A DNA stretch of 64,000 nt from Luteibacter sp. Sphag1AF (GTDB lineage Bacteria > Pseudomonadota > Gammaproteobacteria > Xanthomonadales > Rhodanobacteraceae). The position numbers and the translations under genes were made by a program. Below the pieces are notes generated by a model. It was not told the origin of the DNA. It did not search any database and saw only the letters and a program-made list of their open reading frames with translations. The DNA is taken from contig NZ_JACHYH010000001.1 in the NCBI RefSeq assembly GCF_014192715.1, positions 372,001 to 436,000 on the forward strand, in the 5' to 3' direction. Below are positions 8,995 through 16,968 of this stretch, piece by piece. Numbering within the stretch: position 1 is the first letter of the stretch; each line of letters starts with the position of its first letter.

Positions 8995-9042
8995 CTTGAC
9001 TACATCTGTAGTCAAGCGCAGTCTGACTACATCTGTAGTCAG
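8995..9042 (+). promoter_or_regulatory. Twin BlaI/MecI-type operators
   Basis: Two copies of the dyad TGACTACATCTGTAGTCA lie at 8995-9016 (perfect 10+2+10 dyad including flanks) and 9023-9042 (9+2+9). The TACA-N2-TGTA core is the classic BlaI/MecI operator. The second copy runs into the AGGGAG ribosome site of the repressor gene, so the repressor should autoregulate the repressor-protease pair. A TTGACT inside the first copy may serve as -35; the -10 is not clear. Confidence 0.88.
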
Positions 9043-9052
9043 GGAGATTTCC

Positions 9053-9439
9053 GTGCTCAAGCGAACCATTGGCGACCAGGAACTGGCTCTCCTGGAATAC
9101 GTGTCCATGCATCCGAAAAGCTCTGTCGCCGACGTGCAGGCAGGCTTCGGCGAACCGCGTGGCCTCGCGCGCTCTACCGTGCTGACCATGATGGAACGCC
9201 TGCGCACGAAGGGCTATCTGGGTCGCCGTCGTGCCGAAGGCGCCTTTCGTTACAGCGCCAGCAGCGGGGCGACCGATGTGATGCGCGGTGCCGTCGGCAG
9301 CTTCGTAGAAAAGACCCTGCGTGGTTCGGTGTCCCCCTTCGTGGCGTGGATGTCCGAGCGCGGCGAAGTCAGCGACAACGAACTGGCCGAACTGGAAGCG
9401 CTGGTCAGCACCCTGCAATCGAAGCGCAAGGCACGCTGA
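9053..9439 (+). CDS. BlaI/MecI-family transcriptional repressor
   Basis: 128 aa winged-helix repressor. VADVQAGFGEPRGLARSTVLTMMERLRTKGYLGRRRAEGAFRY-type sequence is the family helix-turn-helix and wing, and the C-terminal part (VSDNELAELEALVSTL) is the dimerisation tail. The start is GTG 9053 because AGGGAG lies at 9041-9046; the longer open frame would translate the operators. It sits one base before the M56 protease gene, the standard BlaI-BlaR1 order. It is probably released by cleavage when the partner protease is activated; the regulon beyond this operon is unknown. Confidence 0.93.
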   Translation: MLKRTIGDQELALLEYVSMHPKSSVADVQAGFGEPRGLARSTVLTMMERLRTKGYLGRRRAEGAFRYSASSGATDVMRGAVGSFVEKTLRGSVSPFVAWMSERGEVSDNELAELEALVSTLQSKRKAR

Positions 9440-9440
9440 C

Positions 9441-11255
9441 ATGGACGCCATGGCCGAAACCCTGCTGCAACGTCTGGCGTATGCCTCTGTGCAGGCATGC
9501 GTGCTTAGCGCGCTGATTTTCGTTGTCATGCGTTGCGTTCCCCGCCTGTCTGCCGCGACACGTGCACTACTGTGGTGGCTGGTGGGTCTTCAACTGATCA
9601 TCGGCCTCGCCGGGGCTCCGGGCTGGTCGCTGCCGTTGCTCAAGCCTGCAATACAGGGCGCGGCGGTAACCTCCCTCATCACGACCTTCGCGCCCGCTGC
9701 CGGCGATGTCGTGCCGCCCGTCGTGGCAGAGCCAGCCGCATCTCTTTCGTGGGCCGCATGGCTGATGCTGGCCTGGGCGCTGGTCGTGGCTGCGCAATGC
9801 GTTGTGGCGTTCGTGCAGTGGCGCCGGGTTCGCGGATGCGTGGCGCGTGCCATGCCCCACGACGATATCCGTATCGAAACACTCGTGTCGCAGCGTGCCC
9901 GCCGCCTGGGCATGCGTCGTTCACCCGCATTGCTGTGTTCCGATGAAGTGACCTCGCCACAGGTCGTGGGCGTCCTTCGGCCCGCCATCCTCCTGCCCAC
10001 GGAACACACACTGGGCGACGACGAACTGGAAATGGCGCTGCTGCACGAACTGGCTCACGTACGACGCGGTGACCTGTGGCTGGGCTGGATTCCCGCCGCG
10101 GCACGCGCACTTTTCTTCTTTCATCCGCTGGCCCACCTGGCCGCGCGTGAATACGGCCTTTCCCGGGAAGCGGCGTGCGATGCCGAAGTGATCGGCCGCG
10201 GACGTCAGGTGCCGCAGGCCTATGGACGGCTACTCGTGCGGTTGGGCGTATCGCCTGAAACGCGCCATGCACTCGGCGGCGCCTCCCCCACCTTTGCCAC
10301 ACTCAAGCGGAGACTCACCATGCTTGGCCAGGTTCATGACACTTCCTCCCGTGCACTCGCATGGACGCTCGTTGCCGTCGTCGCCGTGGCGGGCGTCGCC
10401 CCATGGCGTGTTGTGGCTTCCACACAGGACACCGTGCCCACAGTAAACGCCGTGCCCCCTGTACCTGACGTGGCACCCGTGCGTCCGGTGGCGCCAGTGG
10501 CCTCCATCGCGTCAGTGGCGCCGATGGCACCCATGGCAAGCCTGCCGCCCCCGCCCCCGCCGCCAGCTCCGATGGCACCCATGGCCCCCGACGTAGCACC
10601 TGCCCGACCGGCACGTCCCGCCATGCCGCCGCCGCTGGGCGGTACATACACACACAGTGTGGTCACGCTCAACGACGACACGAATACCGCCTATGTATTG
10701 ATGGACGGCCATTCGATGTTCATGAGCGGCAGCACGCGGGATGCAGAACATGCGACGCGACAGCGCAAAGGCGATGAGGCCCTGCTGTGGTTTCGTCGCG
10801 GGGACAGCGAGTGGGTTGTACGTGACCCGGCTTACGTCCGCAGGGTTCAGAGCGCGTTTGCGTCTGTGAATGACCTGAGCGGCAAGCAGCAGTCGTTAGC
10901 CGATAAACAAAGGGACATCGGAGAAAAGCAACGCATGATCGGCCAGCAGCAGGCCGCCATCGGCCACGCCCAGGCACGGCTCAGCGCCACCCAGGCGGAA
11001 CTCTCCTACCGCGCCTCCGATCCGAATCAACCTGATGTCGCCATTGCCATGCAGGCCGAACAAAAGAAAATCGGCGACGAACAGCGCAAGGTAGGTGAAC
11101 AGCAACGCGCCCTGGGTCTCCAGCAGGCCGAGCTTGGCAAACAGCAGGCCGCACTCGGCCAGCAGCAGCGGGAAGCCGCGCAGAAAGCGCAGCAGAACGT
11201 TCAACGCGTATTAGATGAAGCGCTTCGCGATCACGTGGCACAGGCTGCGCGCTGA
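9441..11255 (+). CDS. BlaR1-like M56 membrane protease with Pro-rich and coiled-coil C terminus
   Basis: 604 aa. N-terminal membrane segments (~12-32, ~40-58, ~103-125) surround a cytoplasmic zinc-protease domain with LLHELAHVRRGDLW (HExxH about residues 202-206) and the downstream AACDAEVIGRG. A further membrane segment lies at ~305-321. In place of the penicillin-binding sensor of true BlaR1, the external part has a Pro/Ala/Val-rich stretch (~335-420), a small region around HSVVTLNDDTNTAYVLMDG, and a ~100-residue coiled coil built from repeats such as KQRDIG, KQRMIG, QQRALG and QQAALG. It is paired with the BlaI repressor, so it probably senses an envelope signal other than beta-lactam. Confidence 0.9.
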   Translation: MDAMAETLLQRLAYASVQACVLSALIFVVMRCVPRLSAATRALLWWLVGLQLIIGLAGAPGWSLPLLKPAIQGAAVTSLITTFAPAAGDVVPPVVAEPAASLSWAAWLMLAWALVVAAQCVVAFVQWRRVRGCVARAMPHDDIRIETLVSQRARRLGMRRSPALLCSDEVTSPQVVGVLRPAILLPTEHTLGDDELEMALLHELAHVRRGDLWLGWIPAAARALFFFHPLAHLAAREYGLSREAACDAEVIGRGRQVPQAYGRLLVRLGVSPETRHALGGASPTFATLKRRLTMLGQVHDTSSRALAWTLVAVVAVAGVAPWRVVASTQDTVPTVNAVPPVPDVAPVRPVAPVASIASVAPMAPMASLPPPPPPPAPMAPMAPDVAPARPARPAMPPPLGGTYTHSVVTLNDDTNTAYVLMDGHSMFMSGSTRDAEHATRQRKGDEALLWFRRGDSEWVVRDPAYVRRVQSAFASVNDLSGKQQSLADKQRDIGEKQRMIGQQQAAIGHAQARLSATQAELSYRASDPNQPDVAIAMQAEQKKIGDEQRKVGEQQRALGLQQAELGKQQAALGQQQREAAQKAQQNVQRVLDEALRDHVAQAAR

Positions 11256-11321
11256 CGAACGGGCGTCGCTCCGGTAAGGTGGTGGTCTTGTCGCATCGAC
11301 TATCCCCTTCCCGGAGTTCTT

Positions 11322-12005
11322 ATGCGCCTGACCCCAGGCAGCGTCATTGCATGCAAAGCCCTGCTGTTCGACATGGACGGCACACTGATCGACTCGCGCA
11401 TCGCGGTCGAACGCATATGGAAAGCCTGGTGCGATGAGCACGGCGTCGACTGGCACTACGTGCTGCCTCGGCTGCATGGCGTGCGCCTCGCCGACTCGGT
11501 ACGCAGTTTCGCTCCGGCAGGCGTCGATATTGCAGTGGAAACAGCCCGGCTATATCAGCTGGAGCTCGAACAGACCGACGGCATCGTTCCCATCCCTGGC
11601 GCGCACGAGCTGCTGGCATCACTGCCGGCCGACAAGTGGACCATCGTCACCTCGGCGGATCGCGAGCTGGCCCATGCACGCTTGCAGAGCGCGGGAATCG
11701 CGCCGCCTCCGCTCATGGTGTGTGGTGACGACGTGCGCGAAGGGAAGCCTGATCCGGAAGGCTACATGGAAGGCGCACGGCGCTTTGGCGTCGCACCGGC
11801 CGATACGCTTGTTTTTGAAGACGCGGCAGCGGGCATTGATGCGGGATTGGGCGCAGGTGCGCGGGTGATTGCCATAGCAGGCGACCATCCCGAGGAATTG
11901 CGCGACGGTGTGGAGTGGGTCACGGACCTTCGCACACTGCGCTTTGCTGGTATCCGTGACGGACTGGTGGAGCTGGCCGTGGTGGAGTCTTCTGCCGATC
12001 AGTAA
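11322..12005 (+). CDS. HAD-superfamily (IA) sugar-phosphatase-like hydrolase
   Basis: 227 aa. Motif I LLFDMDGTLIDS with the nucleophile Asp, motif II TIVTSADRE, the Lys of motif III in VREGKPDPEGY and motif IV VFEDAAAGIDAGLGAGARVI are all present, with a helical cap between motifs I and II. This pattern matches glycerol-3-phosphatase and hexitol/2-deoxyglucose-6-phosphatase enzymes. It is convergent with the flavoreductase and overlaps its 3' end by 7 bases. Substrate not predictable. Confidence 0.9.
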   Translation: MRLTPGSVIACKALLFDMDGTLIDSRIAVERIWKAWCDEHGVDWHYVLPRLHGVRLADSVRSFAPAGVDIAVETARLYQLELEQTDGIVPIPGAHELLASLPADKWTIVTSADRELAHARLQSAGIAPPPLMVCGDDVREGKPDPEGYMEGARRFGVAPADTLVFEDAAAGIDAGLGAGARVIAIAGDHPEELRDGVEWVTDLRTLRFAGIRDGLVELAVVESSADQ

Positions 12006-13588
12006 ACATCCCGGCGATAGCGACCGGCTTCCAGCAGCGTGTCCACCATTGCGTCTCCCAGCGATTCGCGCAGCGCACTGTCCACGGCAGGCGCCATGCC
12101 TGCCAGACTGCCGCAAACGTACAGGCTGGCGCCTTCGGCCACCCACGTGCGCAACATGGGCGCATTCGCACGCAGGGCATCCTGCACGTAACGCCCCGCC
12201 CCACCGTCACGCGACCACACGAGATCCAGTTGCGCGATGTCACCCGCGTGCTGCCAGCGCTCCAGCTCGTCCACATGAAGACGATCCACCGCCGCCTGTC
12301 GCTCACCGAACAGCAACCAGTTGCGCCGGTGTCCACGCGCCATGCGCTGCTTCAGAAGTGCACGAAGACCGGCAATGCCCGTGCCATTACCTATCAGAAT
12401 GACTGGCCGATCATCAGACGGCGCGTGAAAACCCGGATTGCGCCGTACACGTGCATCCACCCGCCCGCCTACGGAAACATGCTCGGTCAACCAGCCCGAA
12501 CCCAGGCCACTTGAGCCATCCGCGCCGCGCTGCTGACGAACGACCAGATCGAGCGATCCATCCGCAGGAACCGATGCAATGGAATACTCCCGATGTGGAA
12601 GCGCACTCAGCGTCGGCAGCCACGCCGCCACAGGCATGCCACGCACGGAAGCCGGTTCGGGCAGGTGCATGGACGCCAGCGCTGCAAGCAGCGAAGCGTC
12701 CGGCGCAACGCCCGCCTGCTCTGTCCAGCGGCGCAATACAGCGTCACCGTGCTTCGGACCTACTTCAAGAATGTCACCGGCCTGCCAGTCCAGCGCCGCC
12801 AGATCGTCCGGCACCAGCGACACGTGAAAGCACGGCAGCCCCTGACTGCCCGCATTGAGCAACTGGCGCGCGTTCACCCGCCACGCACCGTATGCGGGAC
12901 GCTGCCAGTCCGGCAGCTCGGCATTGCCACTCAGCTGGCGCAGCTGGTCCTGCCAGTGACGCAAGGCACCGTCGTCACCGTTATCCACATCCACCCGGTC
13001 AAAGAGGGCCGTCGCGCCGGAGGCATGCAGCCAGTGCTCGAGATCACGCCCGAAGGCGCAGAAATCCTCGTAATCGCGATCACCCAGCGCAAGGATGCCG
13101 TAATGCAGGTGCGACAGCGCACGCGGAGAGCTCATCAACGCGCGCTGGAAGCCCACGGCGCTGTCGGGCGCATCGCCCTCGCCGGTGGTGCTTACAACGA
13201 ACAGCGCACGCGTGTGTGCACTCAGCATGGCGCTATCCAGCTCACCGACGGCGCAGGTGACGACGCCAAGCCCGGCGTCGCGCAGGGCATCTGCCGTGCG
13301 GTGGGCAAGCTCAGTGGCGAAACCGGTCTGCGAGGCGTGCACCACAAGTACCTGCGACACGCCTGCCACGGTTGCCTGCACAGGACGTGCGACCGGCGCG
13401 CGCCGCATCAGTGCAGCGGTGCCCGTTACCCAGAGGATCGCCGCAGCAAGCGCCCAGCCAATTCGCTCACCGTCGTGAGTGATGGCCAACATGCTCGCGG
13501 CATGCCATCGCCACAGCACAACGGCGACAACGAGCAGGCCCGCGCCAATGAGCGATTGCCCCACCCAGGCACGGCGCTCCGCTGTCAC
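11999..13588 (-). CDS. Membrane-anchored flavodoxin/NADPH reductase (CysJ-like)
   Basis: 529 aa. Two N-terminal membrane segments (~10-28 and ~42-60), then a flavodoxin domain (~75-215; LVVHASQTGFATELA, VVSTTGEGDAPDSA, GILALGDRDYEDFCAFG), then a ferredoxin-reductase module with the FAD motif REYSIAS, the NADP-binding ILIGNGTGIAGLR and YVCGSLAGMA. The order is that of CysJ/P450-reductase-type diflavin enzymes, so it should move electrons from NADPH through FAD and FMN at the membrane. The start overlaps the apbE stop by 4 bases. Likely cytosolic electron source for the cluster. Confidence 0.9.
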   Translation of the reverse strand: MTAERRAWVGQSLIGAGLLVVAVVLWRWHAASMLAITHDGERIGWALAAAILWVTGTAALMRRAPVARPVQATVAGVSQVLVVHASQTGFATELAHRTADALRDAGLGVVTCAVGELDSAMLSAHTRALFVVSTTGEGDAPDSAVGFQRALMSSPRALSHLHYGILALGDRDYEDFCAFGRDLEHWLHASGATALFDRVDVDNGDDGALRHWQDQLRQLSGNAELPDWQRPAYGAWRVNARQLLNAGSQGLPCFHVSLVPDDLAALDWQAGDILEVGPKHGDAVLRRWTEQAGVAPDASLLAALASMHLPEPASVRGMPVAAWLPTLSALPHREYSIASVPADGSLDLVVRQQRGADGSSGLGSGWLTEHVSVGGRVDARVRRNPGFHAPSDDRPVILIGNGTGIAGLRALLKQRMARGHRRNWLLFGERQAAVDRLHVDELERWQHAGDIAQLDLVWSRDGGAGRYVQDALRANAPMLRTWVAEGASLYVCGSLAGMAPAVDSALRESLGDAMVDTLLEAGRYRRDVY

Positions 13589-14601
13589 GGCTTCTGTGCT
13601 GCCGCGAAGGCCGGCGACATGCGCTCTTCAAAGCCGTTGTCCCCGTAAATCACGAAAAGCACCGCGATATCGTGCTGCGTCGCGTACGCCATGCCGTCTT
13701 CGGGACCGAGGACCGTCATGGTGGTGCCCAGTGAATCGGCATGCATGCAATCGGCGGCAATAATGCTGACCGATGCGATGCGGTGCTTCACGGGGTATCC
13801 CGTGCGCGGGTCGATGTGGTGCGAAAACACCTTGCCGCCCGTCTCGAAGAAATGGCGGTAGTCGCCCGACGTGGCGATGGCCCGATCATCCAGTGAAATG
13901 ATCCGCTCTATCTGATCCACGCCAGCGGCCGCAGAAGCGGCGCCCGGACGTTCGATGCCCACATGCCAGGACGAACCATCCGGCTTGCGGCCATGGGCGC
14001 GCAGTTCGCCACCCACTTCCACCAGATATGCGTGCACGCCCTGCGCATCCAGCCAGCGCGCCACCTGGTCAACGCTGTAACCTTTGGCCACCGAAGACAG
14101 ATCCACGTACACACCACCGGGCTGCCGTGCACGACGGCCCGCCGGGTCCAGCGTGATGCGCTGCCAGCCCACACGCTGCTTCGCCGCCGCAATGGCTTCC
14201 GGCGTGGGTATGTCGTGGGGATGGCGGTCGGGGCCAAAGCCCCACAGGTTGACCAGCGGACCCACCGTCGGGTCATACGCGCCACCCGACGACGACGCGA
14301 GTTGCAGCGCGTAGGTCAGCACGTCAAAGAATTCGGGAGGCAGCACCTGCCAGGTGCCCGCCGGCGCGTTGTTGAAACGGCTGAGGTCGGACTGCGGCTT
14401 CCAGGTGCTCATCTGCAGATCGACCTTGTCGACCTCGGCCTGGATGCCCTTGCGGATGTACTCCGGGTCGGTCCCCTCGGGCATCACGGCATTCACTGAC
14501 CAGGTGGTGCCCATGACTTCGCCTTCAAACCGGCGCACATCCGTGGCCGTGGCAACGAAGGGAAGCAACAGGGCGGCACAAAGAAGGATCAGGCGTTTCA
14601 T
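13585..14601 (-). CDS. apbE: FAD:protein FMN transferase ApbE
   Basis: 338 aa periplasmic enzyme that covalently attaches FMN from FAD to Thr in [ST]GAT-type motifs of target proteins. A signal peptide (LILLCAALLLPFVATA) has no lipobox, unlike many ApbE lipoproteins. Conserved blocks: VMGTTWSVN, YDPTVGPLVNLWGFG, VDLSSVAKGYSVDQVARWL, VEVGGELRAHG, IATSGDYRHFF, SHHIDPRTGYPV and ADSLGTTMTVLG. ATG 14601 begins the signal peptide. It lies downstream of a strong terminator that follows the DUF4198 gene, so readthrough or its own promoter must feed apbE and the reductase. The likely target is the DUF2271 protein of the same cluster. Confidence 0.95.
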   Translation of the reverse strand: MKRLILLCAALLLPFVATATDVRRFEGEVMGTTWSVNAVMPEGTDPEYIRKGIQAEVDKVDLQMSTWKPQSDLSRFNNAPAGTWQVLPPEFFDVLTYALQLASSSGGAYDPTVGPLVNLWGFGPDRHPHDIPTPEAIAAAKQRVGWQRITLDPAGRRARQPGGVYVDLSSVAKGYSVDQVARWLDAQGVHAYLVEVGGELRAHGRKPDGSSWHVGIERPGAASAAAGVDQIERIISLDDRAIATSGDYRHFFETGGKVFSHHIDPRTGYPVKHRIASVSIIAADCMHADSLGTTMTVLGPEDGMAYATQHDIAVLFVIYGDNGFEERMSPAFAAAQKP

Positions 14602-14619
14602 GGGCGTCGCTGGCAGCGA

Positions 14620-14661
14620 AGGAATAAAAAACCGAAGCCGCGCTCCGGGCGCGGCTTCGGT
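14620..14661 (-). terminator. Rho-independent terminator between DUF4198 and apbE
   Basis: A 12 bp perfect stem (ACCGAAGCCGCG at 14631-14642 with its complement at 14650-14661), a 7-base loop and, on the minus strand, a run of six T directly after. It would partly separate pepSY-DUF2271-DUF4198 from apbE and the reductase. Confidence 0.85.
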
Positions 14662-14671
14662 TGCATGGCAC

Positions 14672-15481
14672 TTACTGCGGAAGCACTTCCAGCGTGGCGG
14701 TATAGCCAAGGCGACGCTGTTTGGCTTCCTTGAGGCTGGTGTGGGTGTCTTCAGCGCTGGCGTTGACCCAGTACATGCCCGCGCTCGGGAACGTGATGGT
14801 GAAGTTGCCATCCTTGTCGGTGGTGGTGTCCATCTCGTCCTGCGCGTTGCGATAGCGCGTGGCACCGTTGATGGCGGCCACCTTCACGTTAGCGGCCGGC
14901 TTGCCGTCCACCACGAGTCGGAACTTCGCCGGCTCGCCCACGGCCAGGTCATTGGGATGGGTGACCGGAACCAGCTCCATGCCAACGTTGGTGAGCTTCA
15001 GCGCACCCGTGCTCGGCGAGCCCTGGGTCACGAAGGTTTCCACACGCGATGCCATTTCGCTGACCTGCACGTTCTTCGCGCCCGCCGGAATGGCGGTCTT
15101 GAATTCGTCGGCCTTGCCGCGCCAGCGCTTCTTCTGGCCGTCCATCTCGTAGTTGGCGAACAGGCCCTGATTTACCAGCGCGATGCGGTAGGTACCCTTC
15201 TGCGGCACGGGCAGGTCGAACGTACTGCGGTACTTGCCGGTGGCGGAATTCTCCGGCTTCACCACCGTGCCGTCGGGCGCGGTGATGACCAGCTGATCGA
15301 GCTGTGCCGGGAAGTGATCCGGGTAGTACAGATCATTGGAGATAGCCGCATCGACAGTCACCCAGGCATCATCGCTGGACAGCACGGTGGAGGACGGAAC
15401 CATCCACATCTTGTGCGCATGCGCGGCGACGGGAAGGATCAGTGCAAGCGCGAGAGCCGCGCGCAGAGCGGAAGTTTTCAC
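14672..15481 (-). CDS. DUF4198 periplasmic protein
   Basis: 269 aa with a Sec signal peptide ending in VAAHAHKMWMVPSS; the His right after cleavage and the HKMW start are typical of DUF4198 proteins. The remainder is beta-rich with two Ig-like parts (QLDQLVITAPDGTVVKPE; EPAKFRLVVDGKPAANVKV, DKDGNFTITFPSAGMYWVNAS). DUF4198 is often found near metal or heme uptake and redox genes, but its biochemical role is not established. It is third in the Fur-box operon, 30 bases after DUF2271. It carries INGATRY, which lacks the acidic and Ser positions of an ApbE site. Confidence 0.85.
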   Translation of the reverse strand: MKTSALRAALALALILPVAAHAHKMWMVPSSTVLSSDDAWVTVDAAISNDLYYPDHFPAQLDQLVITAPDGTVVKPENSATGKYRSTFDLPVPQKGTYRIALVNQGLFANYEMDGQKKRWRGKADEFKTAIPAGAKNVQVSEMASRVETFVTQGSPSTGALKLTNVGMELVPVTHPNDLAVGEPAKFRLVVDGKPAANVKVAAINGATRYRNAQDEMDTTTDKDGNFTITFPSAGMYWVNASAEDTHTSLKEAKQRRLGYTATLEVLPQ

Positions 15482-15511
15482 AGGTCGTCTCCTTGAAAAA
15501 CGGGTGAAAGA

Positions 15512-16024
15512 TCAGGGATTGAGGTCGAGACTGATAAGGCCGAGTTCGTCCTTGCCCTGCGCGCTGAGATGCGCGGAAGCCTTGACCGGCCACTCGAACG
15601 GAATGCGCTGCATTTCACGGCCACCCACTTCACGCGCGGCCTCCACTACCAATTCGTACTTGCCGGGCGGCAGCGTGCCGAGCGGCGCCTTGCCGTCAAC
15701 AAACTTCAGCTGGTGCTGGCCGGCCGGGCGCGTCGCGCCAGACACGCCGTCGATGGGCATGGTCTGTTCGCGTCCCGTGCGACGCCACCACTGGCGCATG
15801 TCCTTCAGCCACTTGGTGCCTTCGCCATCGGCCTTCTTCACGTCGTACCAGACCGCCAGATTGGCAGCGACCGTGTGGTCTTCGCGCTCCAGCCACACGG
15901 CGACATACGGACGGTGGTATTCGGCCACCTTCAGGGTGGGAATTTCCACAGTGATGTTCATGTCGCCGGCAACGGCCGTAGCGGACACGGCAAAACAGGC
16001 GACAGCGAATGCAATACGACGCAT
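15512..16024 (-). CDS. DUF2271 periplasmic protein with ApbE flavinylation motif
   Basis: 170 aa with a signal peptide (AFAVACFAVSATAVAG). The domain pattern (MNITVEIPTLKVAEYHRPYVAVWLE, KWLKDMRQWW, LPPGKYELVVEAAREVGGRE) is the DUF2271 family, a small beta-sandwich. Residues 92-98 read DGVSGAT, an exact D-G-x-S-G-A-T site of the kind on which ApbE places FMN via a phosphoester to the Thr (Thr98 here). The protein should therefore be a periplasmic flavoprotein electron carrier. Its gene stands 10 bases after the PepSY membrane gene, upstream of apbE. Confidence 0.88.
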   Translation of the reverse strand: MRRIAFAVACFAVSATAVAGDMNITVEIPTLKVAEYHRPYVAVWLEREDHTVAANLAVWYDVKKADGEGTKWLKDMRQWWRRTGREQTMPIDGVSGATRPAGQHQLKFVDGKAPLGTLPPGKYELVVEAAREVGGREMQRIPFEWPVKASAHLSAQGKDELGLISLDLNP

Positions 16025-16034
16025 GGAATCCCCT

Positions 16035-16655
16035 TCAATGAATAAACAGCAGAATCAAGATCAGTGGCAGCACGAGTCCCAGGGCCACCATCGGCCAGGT
16101 GGCACCGCGCTGCGCGGCATGCATCTTCAGCAGGAACAGGCCCGTGATCGCGAAGATCAGGCAGGCAAGCGCGAAGATGTCGATAAACCAGCTCCACACA
16201 GGACCGGTGTTGCGCCCCTTGTGCAGATCATTGAAGTACGACACCCAGCCGCGATCGGTAAGCTCGTACTCCACCTCGCCGCTCTCGCGCTGAATGCTCA
16301 GCCATGCATCGCCGCCGGGGCGCGGCAGGGCGAGATAGATTTCGTCCTCGCTCCAGTCCGCATCGCGACCATTCAACGAGACGTGCCATTGCGACTGGAT
16401 CCATTCGCGCACAGGCGCGGGAAGCGGCGCGGACTTCTGCCGGGCATCCAGAGTTGCCAGCAGCGCGGGCGGCAGCGTGGCCTGTCGATGGTCCACGCGC
16501 GGCTTCGCCTCGATGCTGCCCGCGTGATTGAGCGTAAAGCCCGTCATCGCGAACAGCACCAGCGCCAGCAGGCAGACCGCCGAGCTGATCCAGTGCCACT
16601 GATGCAGGTGTTTGAGCCAGAACGCGCGGCGTTGCCGGTCGACGGTATCGCGCAT
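16035..16655 (-). CDS. PepSY-associated transmembrane protein
   Basis: 206 aa. An N-terminal membrane segment (~22-42, HQWHWISSAVCLLALVLFAMTGF), a periplasmic region of ~110 residues, then two close C-terminal segments (~155-175 WFIDIFALACLIFAITGLFLL and ~187-205). The HLHQWHW, FNDLHKGR and LLKMHAA histidines are in positions often used for heme in PepSY-TM proteins. It would connect the flavoreductase inside with the flavinylated DUF2271 protein outside. First gene of the operon, about 37 bases after the predicted transcription start. Confidence 0.88.
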   Translation of the reverse strand: MRDTVDRQRRAFWLKHLHQWHWISSAVCLLALVLFAMTGFTLNHAGSIEAKPRVDHRQATLPPALLATLDARQKSAPLPAPVREWIQSQWHVSLNGRDADWSEDEIYLALPRPGGDAWLSIQRESGEVEYELTDRGWVSYFNDLHKGRNTGPVWSWFIDIFALACLIFAITGLFLLKMHAAQRGATWPMVALGLVLPLILILLFIH

Positions 16656-16698
16656 GTTCGGACTTGAATCCCTGAGAGGCGGATCGGTAAGGGCCTAC

Positions 16699-16729
16699 AT
16701 ACTAGAAGAAATGCGAATGACTCGCAATC
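16699..16729 (-). promoter_or_regulatory. Promoter with overlapping Fur-box-like dyad for the PepSY/DUF2271/ApbE cluster
   Basis: On the minus strand TTGCGA (16727-16722), a 17-base spacer and TAGTAT (16704-16699) make a good sigma70 promoter. The -35 lies inside the dyad ATTGCGAGTCATTCGCAT (16728-16711), close to the Fur-box form seen upstream of iron-uptake genes in xanthomonads. Iron-dependent repression is inferred. The rest of the gap 16730-16968 shows no gene, only possible weak promoter hexamers for the plus-strand gene at 16969. Confidence 0.65.
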
Positions 16730-16968
16730 GCAGGGCTTCGGTGTGGCGCGGCGCCCAAGGGTCAGACCGGGCGAGAGATCCGCCGCCCGTTGTCGTGGAT
16801 TTGATGGTGGCTTTTCGGGACCGTTGACTGCCGATACGACGCATCACAAAGCACCCGCCAACCCCGTCACTTTCCACCCGTGACGTGTGCCCATCGACTC
16901 GGCGCGCGTTCGAGCGCTATGCCATCATCGTCGGACACGGATCGTATTCACCTTCTTGAGGACCTGGC

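Noticed and set aside
14672-15481. INGATRY in the DUF4198 protein as a second ApbE site
   Set aside because: It lacks the Asp and the Ser/Thr before GAT; the DUF2271 site is a full match and this is not.
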